DNA from: Bifidobacterium crudilactis
Lineage (GTDB): Bacteria; Actinomycetota; Actinomycetes; Actinomycetales; Bifidobacteriaceae
Length of the DNA: 29,859 bases
Reading direction: 5' to 3'
Assembly: GCF_000738005.1 (NCBI RefSeq)
Contig: NZ_JHAL01000003.1
Span: 1-29,859 of the forward strand
This document shows positions 23,490 to 29,859 of this stretch, one piece after another. The position numbers and the translations under genes were made by a program. The notes under the pieces were generated by a model, which was not told the DNA's origin, made no database searches, and saw nothing but the letters and a program-made list of their open reading frames with translations. Positions within the stretch are counted from its first letter, which is position 1. Every line of letters starts with the position of its first letter.

Positions 23490-23804
23490 CTACGCAATCA
23501 CCGTCGATGGTTCGTGCCGGAGTATGTTTCGTATCAGGGCGCTCATGTCGCAGACCGGCAGATAGCGGGTGACGATGGTCCAGATGATCGCAACCTCGAT
23601 CAGTCCGACGACGACGGTCACGGTTCCCCATACAAGTTGCATCCACAGTCGTGGGCCCATAGCCGCCCGACCGGTCACGCCGGCGATCACGACGAGGACG
23701 ATGAGCGCCGATGTCAGTAGTGTGATGTCCCAATCGTGGAACCATTGGCTTGCCAGGACGAGCCAATGCGTGAGTGATCCGAGCAATCCGGTGATGGTTG
23801 CCAT
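23490..23804 (-). CDS. Small membrane protein of the mobilisation block
   Basis: 104 residues from MATITGLLGSLTHW. Hydrophobic segments at about residues 5-20 (TGLLGSLTHWLVLASQW), 25-43 (ITLLTSALIVLVVIAGVTG) and 54-76 (WMQLVWGTVTVVVGLIEVAIIW). No family recognised. AAGGA is 8 bases before the ATG. It lies about 160 bases downstream of the relaxase in the same direction, so may be part of the transfer operon; small TraC/PrgI-like membrane proteins sit in comparable places, but no such motif is visible here. The C-terminus is soluble (SALIRNILRHEPSTVIA). Confidence 0.6.
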   Translation of the reverse strand: MATITGLLGSLTHWLVLASQWFHDWDITLLTSALIVLVVIAGVTGRAAMGPRLWMQLVWGTVTVVVGLIEVAIIWTIVTRYLPVCDMSALIRNILRHEPSTVIA

Positions 23805-23961
23805 GTCCGCCGTCCTTTCCGGTTTCCGAGGTCCTTTCCTCCCCTTCCACATGCTTTACGGCCGATGCCGGCCGATTCGCGTCTACGTGGCCCGCTTAAC
23901 AAGGAGACTGGCGGCTGGACGTTGCGGCATGGACGACGTGGACATCCCCGGATCATCGGGC

Positions 23962-26900
23962 TTATATCCGCAACCCGTTACGCGGCTTGTCGGAAGGCCT
24001 CCGTGATGGCTGCCATGCCGTTGTCTCTTCCGGTCTCGTCGACGTTTCCTCCGCATGATTGATGGCCGACATGTCCCGGCCTGCCGATGGCCGGTGCCGT
24101 CTGCCGGGGTTGACGACGCCGTCGGTGTGGTTGATCCGCCCGTCGAGGTTGGCCCAATGCTGTTCCTGCCTCCGCTTGACGTGGGCGGTCGCTCCCCCAG
24201 CGGATCATCTTCCTCGTCGACCTGCCACATGGCCCGGTAGACGACGACGTCGCGGAACAGGGTCGGGTCGTCGGCCGATGCTTCGAGTATCCGTCCGGTC
24301 CATGGCTGGTTTGAGGCTTGTGCGTCGCGGACGAGTTCGCCCACTTTCAGTTCGATGAGTCGTTCGTTCTGTCTTACGATGTCGAGTTCGCTGCCGTGCC
24401 GGCTGGCCCGGATGCGCGGGATGACGCCGGCACACCATTCCTCGTGGACGGTGCCGTTCACCCGGTCGAGCAGTCCGGCGTTGAGCCGTCCCGCGATGGT
24501 GGCGGCCCAGTCGGGTTCCACGGGCCGGCTTTGCCCTCTCATGCCGGGATTCTCCTTGAGGATCCTTCCCTCTTCCCTGCGTAGTTCACGCCATTGGGGG
24601 AACAGGCTCTGGTCGAAGCCCTTGACCGGCTGGCACAGGCCGTCGAGTATGGTCTTGACCGCGGGGATGCAGGAATGGTCCACGTCGATGGTGATCGCCT
24701 TGCCGTCGAGCGTGTCGGCGAGAGCGTAGGGAATGTCGCTGCGTTCGAGGATCTCCGTGACGTATCGCGCCTGTTCGGAGTCCCTGCTGACGTCCATGTC
24801 GATACGGTATGTGGTATCGTCCATCCGGTCGGGATGCAGAACCCTGGCGATTCGCGCTATCTTCCCGACGAGCTGGTCGAGGTCAAGCCGACGGCCTTTG
24901 AGACGGTCGGGGTCGAGCGGCTGGCCGATGATCGCGAAGGCGCGTTTCGCGTCGGTCATGTAGGCGCGTGACCAGACGCCGCGGAGCCATTCGTAGCTTG
25001 GGCTGCGGGTGATTTTGTCGACGGTTTTGGGATCGTGGCGTCTGGCGAGCATGGCGTTGAGGTGAGGGCCGGAGATGAGGCCGGCGGCGTAGTCGTGTTC
25101 GCACATGAGCCGTTTGAGGTTCATGCGGTCCGTCCGTTCACGTTCCAGGGTTTCGGTGGCGGTCGCAGCGTCGGGATGGTTGAGCAGGCTTGCTTTCATA
25201 CGCGACATGGCGATGGCCTTGGGGTCCGTCTCGACGCCGGAGAGTTGGTGTCTGATCTTGCGTTGCTCCTCGTCCGGGCAGGCGTAGTAGAAGTGGTTCT
25301 CCTCCTTGCCTCTGCTGCCTGCGACGTATTGCAGGTTGCATGGGGTGTTCGCGTCGGACGGGAACAGTACCGCGCAACGGTCCACGGTCATGCCCTGGCA
25401 GCGGTGTACGGTGCAGGCGTATCCGGCTTCGCATCCCGTTTCGAGGAATTCCCGCGGGATCTCCCAACGGCTGCCGTCGGCCAGGCTTACGCATGAGACG
25501 TCCCGCCGTCCGACGTTTTCGATGCGGAACGTCATGCCGTTTTCTATCGTCCGGCCGTCATGGGATGTGACGTCGTCTTCGTTCTTCCTGCACACTATCT
25601 GGTCTCCTCGGCCGACGTCCAGGCCGTCGCGGAGCGCGAAGGTTTTGGCGGGGTCGGCTTCGCTTTGCCCTTTGGAACGTCGTTCGAGGATGAACCGTCT
25701 GTTGATGTCCCTGACCTGATCCCTGGTGCCGGCGATGAGCAGGGTGCTTTTGCCCTGGTCCTGCCATTCGATGCACTGGACGTAGGACTCCTCCTCCAAT
25801 TGCACGTCCTCTCCCCAGTGGAGCCGGTCGTGGTCCACGTACCGTTGCACGAGCCGTTCGCATGAGGCGACGCTTTCGGGATCGGCGCGGTCGCCGCCTT
25901 TCCTGAGTTCGAGCGTCGCCCGTCCCTCGCCTTCCCATCTGCGGATGGAGTCCCTTCCGCCGTGGGGTCCCCGTCCCATTTGTCGGCCTTGGAGGTGAAC
26001 CGCCACAGGCTTGAGAGCATCTGATACATGCCGTGCCGTTCCATCCAGCCGAGCATGCCGCCGGCTCCGGAGACGCTGTCGAGTTGGAGCGGGTCTCCGG
26101 TCAGGGTGACCTTGGCTCCCATGAGTTCGGCCATTCTTGATATCTGGGCCATGTGCCTGGTGTCGACCATGCCGGCCTCGTCGATGATCACGAGCTGATT
26201 CGGCCGGATGGAGTAGGTGCTTTCCTCGGCGAGGATCCGGCTCAGCCGCATGCGGCAGGCGAGTCTTTGGACCGGGTCGGGCGTCGACCGGATCTGCTGG
26301 TCGAGCACGGCGATGTCGCGTCGGTGTCGCTCGATCTGGTCGATGTCGTTGTGGTAGAGGAGTTTGGCGATGGTGATGCTGTTGCATCCAATGCTGTTCC
26401 TCAGTTCGCCGACGGCCCTGCGGCTGGTCGCCAGTCCCAGGACGCTGTCGGGACCGTATTTGGCGCGCCATGCGTCCGCCACCGCTCGCATGGTGGTCGT
26501 CTTTCCCGTGCCTGCCGGTCCGATGACCGCGCCGACCATCCTGGGATTGGACAATGCGTAGACAGCGGCTTCGAACTGGTCGGCGGCCAGCGGGTATCCT
26601 CCGTTCCGCCTGGCCTGCTCGTTCCATCCTTGCAGCCATATGCGGGCCTCGTCCACGGTGAATCCGGTGACGGCCGGCTTCCCGGCCTGTCCGATCATAT
26701 AATGTTCGGCGTCGAGGATCTCCTGGCTGGTGTATAGGTCGAGCTTGTCGTCGTCGAACACGCTTACGCCGTTGCCGTTGGTGAGGGTGGGACTGTCCTT
26801 GGCGTCCTGCGGGATCCGGTATCTGCCGGGTGTGAATTTGACGCATCGTGCGAGGGCGAGGTCCGCGATCCGGTTGGCGACGATGATCCGCTGTTCGGGG

Positions 26901-28152
26901 TCGATGCGGACGCTTCTGAGGAGTCGTTCGGCTTCGGCCCTCACGTTGGTCTTCTTCCATGTGGTCCGGCCTTTGGATACGTTGCGGTAGGACAGGTCGA
27001 CGAGTTCCCGTTCGAGTTGGAGGCCGTTCTTGCCCGTCCGGCTCATGTCGGCGATCTGGTCGAGCGGAGCCGGCTGATGTCCTCCTGGCAGGTGGAGTCG
27101 ATGTGCAGCATGCTGGTCTTGCGGGAGTTGACGGTGTCCCACACGTGCCGGATGTCGATGTCGGTCGCCGTCTGCCCGAGTTTCTTCCACCAGTGTCGTT
27201 GTTTTTCCGCGAGGCTGGGTTGGATTTCCGGTTTCGCCTTCCTGGTGGCCTGCCATGCTTCCAGGTCGATCTGCGCGCGTCGTTGGAAGCTGACGGGCCG
27301 TCCGGTCTGGGCCTCTTCCTGTTGGACCCGCTGCTCGACCTGTTTCGCGATCTCACTGTGACGGCCGCCGAATGCCTCGATGAGTTCGGCGGGTACCCCG
27401 TCCACCTCGTTGATGACGGATTTGGTTCCCTGTTCGTTGACCTTGGTGGTCCAGGTCCATCCGAATCGTTGGGTGAGCAGGTCCTGGAGGAGGTTCTCGT
27501 GGATTTCGGAGATCTCGACCATGCTGGAGTACAGTTTCCTGCCGTCGAGCGCGGTCCATACCCCGTCAGAGCTTCTGCGCACGCGGTTGGATATGGTGAT
27601 GTGCTTGTGCGGTTGCGGGTCGCCGTCACGGGTGTCGAAATGGTCGAACACGAATCCGGCGACGCCGTCGCATGCCACGGATGCGACCCCGCCTTGCCCC
27701 GCCCGCGTCGAAGCGTATTCGTCTTCGAGGTAGGCGATGGTCATGTCCGTGGCTTTCTGGAGGCATTCGTCGATGCCCCTGCGTGTTTCCGCGTCGCCGA
27801 ACGCCCATAGGATGCTGACGCTTTTCGGCTGTCTGGTGGTGTAGTCCCAGCCGGCGACCGGCGGTTCGCCGTCGTCGCCCTTGGTGAGTTTCACGTCGCC
27901 CAGGAATCTTCCCGTTGACGGGTCACGACTGTCGTTGATGAGGCTGCGGACCGTTTTCGACGATGCCGTCCGTCCGACGGAGCCTCCCAGGAGTTCGGCG
28001 CCGGAACCTATCCACCGTCCGGGCGGGTTGCCCTTCGCGGTGTAGTATCCGCTTGGTCCCGTGCCGACCGTAGCCCCGTCCGCGTCGAGTGCCTCCATGA
28101 TGTCGTGCAGCGTGTATTCCGCGTTCGCGAGTTTGGTGAGGTTCATTGCCAT
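23962..28152 (-). pseudogene. traA: MOBF (TrwC/TraA-type) relaxase-helicase, three frameshifts
   Basis: Nicks oriT and unwinds the strand for conjugative transfer. The start at 28152 (MAMNLTKLANAEYTLHDIME) has GAGGA upstream and overlaps the preceding gene. Relaxase domain: catalytic tyrosines Y36-Y37 (PSGYYTAKGNPPGRWIG), TTRQPKSVSILWAFGD, and the histidine triad H171/H182/H184 (FDHFDTRDGDPQPHKHIT). Helicase domain: Walker A GPAGTGKTTTMRA at about residue 545 and Walker B VIIDEAGMVD at about 650, with YACTVHRCQGMTVDR further on. Frame changes near 27064-27070, at the G4 run 25964-25967 and at C5 24194-24198; adding one base at each gives 1397 residues. As written the relaxase domain alone (about 365 codons) could be made. 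Confidence 0.88.
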
Positions 28153-28643
28153 GTCGTTTCCTCTTTGCGCAGTTCGTCGATGTAGCCTCCCTTGGGCGCG
28201 TCGTCGATCAGATCCCTGTCCGACGTTGCGGCCAGTCTGAGCAGGAGGTCCGCATTGTCGCGGAACGTCTGTTTGAGCCTGCCGGCCTGTTCGCCCAGGG
28301 TTCTTTCGTGTTCCTTGCATGCCCTGATGCGTGTCCTGAGGTCCTTCGTCTCCTTCTTCAGCCGTTGGAGATGCTCCATGCCGGCCCGCTGCCGGCCGGC
28401 CTCCCGCACGTTCCTTCTCTCACGGTACCGTCGCTGCCGGCATCGGCGGCTGCAGTATCGCGGCACGGGTCCCCTCCTGGGCTTGCACACGGGCCTGCCG
28501 CACACCTCGCATACGCCCGCGATGGTCCTGTCGCCGGCACGCCACGCGCCGCGACGGCATTTGCCCGAACAGTATCCGTCCTCCCATACCTGCGTATGCT
28601 TCCCGCAATGCCTGCAGATCCCGTCTATCCGATGTACCGCCAT
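28143..28643 (-). CDS. Cys-rich zinc-ribbon and coiled-coil protein upstream of the relaxase
   Basis: 166 residues. Two cysteine clusters read as zinc ribbons: CRHC...CSGKC (about residues 10-29) and CEVCGRP...CSRRC (about 45-68), each CxxC then CxxxC, followed by an arginine-rich stretch (RQRRYRERRNVREAGRQR) and a long charged helix (EHLQRLKKETKDLRTRI ... KEHERTLGEQAGRLKQTF), probably coiled coil. GGGAGG is five bases before the ATG. Its stop overlaps the relaxase start region by 10 bases. Inference: an accessory DNA-binding factor of the relaxosome. No named family recognised. Confidence 0.8.
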   Translation of the reverse strand: MAVHRIDGICRHCGKHTQVWEDGYCSGKCRRGAWRAGDRTIAGVCEVCGRPVCKPRRGPVPRYCSRRCRQRRYRERRNVREAGRQRAGMEHLQRLKKETKDLRTRIRACKEHERTLGEQAGRLKQTFRDNADLLLRLAATSDRDLIDDAPKGGYIDELRKEETTWQ

Positions 28644-28679
28644 CTGTCCTCCCTTCGAATCCGGATCCTTGCCGTGTCG

Positions 28680-29348
28680 TCACTTGAACCGCCACGGGCC
28701 CGGATCCCATTGTCCTCCGACATGGTCCTCGGCCCATAGCCGCTGCAGCGCCTTGACGTCCGAGAACGTCCGCCGGCCCCGACCGTCCTCATGATCCAGA
28801 TCGTCGCGGTACTCGTCCTCCATGCCCTCCATCGGCAGGGCCCATTCCCCGGCGCCCACGCGGGTCAGCGTGCCGTCCTCACTGCATTCGGGATCATGCT
28901 CCCAGAATGCGGTGTGGGTCCAGCCGTCACGTCGGGCGATGAGCGCCACTGTCCGTCGGCCCAGCATCCGGGTCAGGTCCACGGCCCATGGCTCCCGATA
29001 TTGGATGAGCGCGGACGGCATGACGTTCATGGCGGCGATCATGCACCGGTACGACACGAGCAGCGTGGCGGCCAGGACCCGGTCGTGCTCGTCCGCGAGC
29101 TCGTTGCGGTTCTCGATCTGCCACCGCCACTGGTTCGCGGCCCGTTTGCGGTCCTCCAACGCTTCGAGGAACATGGCCTCGACACGCTCCTCGTTCTCCT
29201 CGGCCGCACGCCTGCGCCTGATGGTCCGGATCCGGTCCTTGCACCCTCGATGGCTCTTCAGCCATGCCCCGTTCACCTTGCTGCGCTCCGTCACGGGCCT
29301 GCCGCAGGCCTCGCACACGGGCGGTTTTTCACTGTCATCCATGCCCAT
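28680..29348 (-). CDS. Mobilisation-block protein with N-terminal CxxC
   Basis: About 222 residues from the ATG at 29348; the ATG at 29342 is equally possible, as neither has a clear Shine-Dalgarno. An N-terminal CEACGRPV with a downstream HRGC looks like a single zinc finger. A basic region (RIRTIRRRRAAEENEERVEAMF) and a helical middle with two hydrophobic stretches (VLAATLLVSYRCMIAAMNV, ALIQY) follow. The C-terminus is acidic and aromatic (DPGPWRFK). CxxC style is shared with the next gene, so both may be relaxosome accessory factors. It is the last gene before the IS3 element, which may have replaced its promoter and upstream neighbours. Confidence 0.7.
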   Translation of the reverse strand: MGMDDSEKPPVCEACGRPVTERSKVNGAWLKSHRGCKDRIRTIRRRRAAEENEERVEAMFLEALEDRKRAANQWRWQIENRNELADEHDRVLAATLLVSYRCMIAAMNVMPSALIQYREPWAVDLTRMLGRRTVALIARRDGWTHTAFWEHDPECSEDGTLTRVGAGEWALPMEGMEDEYRDDLDHEDGRGRRTFSDVKALQRLWAEDHVGGQWDPGPWRFK

Positions 29349-29491
29349 CCCACGCGGATTCCCATACGGTTTGTCGCGATATCGGGCGAAAACCCATCTA
29401 AACACGTCACACGACCTATGAACGACGCCGTTCCCGGTGATATGGACTGGGTTTTGTTCCTGATTTCCCCCAGATAAGGAATGATGGAATT

Positions 29492-29791
29492 ATGAGTACG
29501 AGATATGCCAAGGAGTTCAGGGACCGGGCCGTCAGGCTGTTGGCCGAGTCCCGGGAGAATTACGCGTCGGAGACGAAGGCGTTGCAGGGCGTGGCGAAGG
29601 ATCTGGGTGTGGCGGCGGAATCATTGCGCCGCTGGCAGGCCAAGGCTGATACGGCAGGCACGGCGGGTCCCGAGGAGTCCGGCGAGCTCAGGCGGCTGCG
29701 TCGGGAGAATGCGCAGCTGCGTCGGGCGAACGAGATCCTGTCGAGCGCGTCGGCTTTTTTCGCCTCACGGCTCGACCCGACACGACGTTGA
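29492..29791 (+). CDS. IS3-family transposase OrfA (helix-turn-helix)
   Basis: 99 residues. HTH domain YAKEFRDRAVRLLAESRENY ... VAKDLGVAAESLRRWQAK, then a leucine-zipper-like helix LRRLRRENAQLRRANEIL, as in other IS3 OrfA proteins. A slippery heptamer T TTT TTC (29755-29761) in the zero frame near the 3' end allows the programmed -1 shift into orfB, and the stop TGA overlaps the orfB ATG (TGATG, 29789-29793). Layout is canonical for IS3. Confidence 0.95.
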   Translation: MSTRYAKEFRDRAVRLLAESRENYASETKALQGVAKDLGVAAESLRRWQAKADTAGTAGPEESGELRRLRRENAQLRRANEILSSASAFFASRLDPTRR

Positions 29792-29859
29792 TGGTCGAGT
29801 ACGATCGACACTCATCGCCACCGGTTCGGGGTCGGGCCGATCCGCACGGTCCCGCGGGC
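29791..29859 (+). pseudogene. IS3 transposase OrfB, 5' fragment, apparently frameshifted
   Basis: ATG at 29791 is in the -1 frame of orfA. It reads MVEY, then DRHSSPPVRG, which is not IS3-like. From 29804 the next frame reads IDTHRHRFGVGPIRTVPR, which matches the usual OrfB N-terminus. One extra base at about 29803 explains this. The fragment is too short to judge further. Confidence 0.65.

Larger units (their letters stand above)
29443..29859 (+). mobile_element. IS3-family element, left part (cut by window end)
   Basis: Left inverted repeat TGGACTGGGTTTTGTTC at 29443-29459, then orfA and the start of orfB. The right part lies beyond the window. The repeat matches the one at 479-495, so both ends of the window hold the same IS type. 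Outside flank is GGTGATA. Confidence 0.88.

Noticed and set aside
23883..27629. 1248-codon open frame taken as a single protein
   Set aside because: Only about 24198-25965 of it is the real relaxase-helicase frame; the first part (Arg/Pro-rich) and the tail are out-of-frame readings of the same gene.

Overview
Organism and setting. The window looks like a Bifidobacterium (or close Bifidobacteriaceae) chromosome or large contig rich in mobile DNA. The basis is recognition of protein families: a high-GC actinobacterial coding style, a 1023-residue GH2 beta-galactosidase next to a LacS permease and a LacI regulator, and bifidobacterial-type IS3, IS30 and ISL3 transposases. No rRNA, tRNA or CRISPR array is visible. 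Both window edges fall inside IS3-family copies with matching terminal inverted repeats, which suggests a contig broken at a repeated IS.

Layout. 1-495: right end of an IS3 element. 599-1792 (minus): toxin-like protein, ribbon-helix-helix protein and serine recombinase in one overlapping operon. 2227-4739 (minus): an enolase unlike the usual bifidobacterial one, inorganic pyrophosphatase and a universal stress protein; an IS30 element (4753-5939) sits 13 bp in front of the stress gene. 6158-7002 (minus): winged-helix regulator and four-helix membrane protein with a probably leaderless promoter. 7117-7742: a broken secreted bacteriocin-like gene, followed by about 1 kb of decayed AT-rich DNA. 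8744-10488 (minus): methyltransferase, cupin and DUF488 genes. 10810-11376: two NrdR boxes and a truncated class II ribonucleotide reductase gene (nrdJ). 11324-14810: a plasmid-like module (Fic toxin and antitoxin, DUF1524 nuclease, Ssb-like protein, small RHH protein, ParA) bracketed by two copies of a structured repeat and threaded with copies of a 12-bp motif. 14868-16196: ISL3 element. 16239-22558: complete lactose locus, lacI, lacZ and divergent lacS, with operator-like palindromes and strong terminators. 22564-23363: remnants of an XRE regulator and an AAA ATPase. 23490-29348: conjugative-mobilisation block with a MOBF relaxase-helicase of about 1400 codons and two Cys-rich small proteins. 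29443-end: left end of a second IS3 copy.

How the genes work together. The lac locus is a self-contained uptake and hydrolysis unit: LacS imports lactose or galactosides, LacZ cleaves them, and LacI presumably represses. ParA, the RHH protein, the Ssb-like protein, the toxin-antitoxin pairs, the resolvase and the relaxase are maintenance and transfer functions of a plasmid or integrated mobilizable element. No coupling protein or type IV secretion gene is present, so the element is at most mobilizable as seen here.

Most notable. (i) The two repeats at 11324-11408 and 14718-14810 share a three-stem fold, and the third stem differs by three compensatory base-pair changes. (ii) A 12-mer, TGTCTTTATTGC, and close variants stand in front of the parA, RHH and ssb-like genes. 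(iii) At least ten apparent single-base indels, mostly in homopolymers, interrupt the mobile and accessory genes, while eno, ppa, lacI, lacZ, lacS and the full IS30 and ISL3 transposase genes are open. This is either selective decay or uneven sequence quality.
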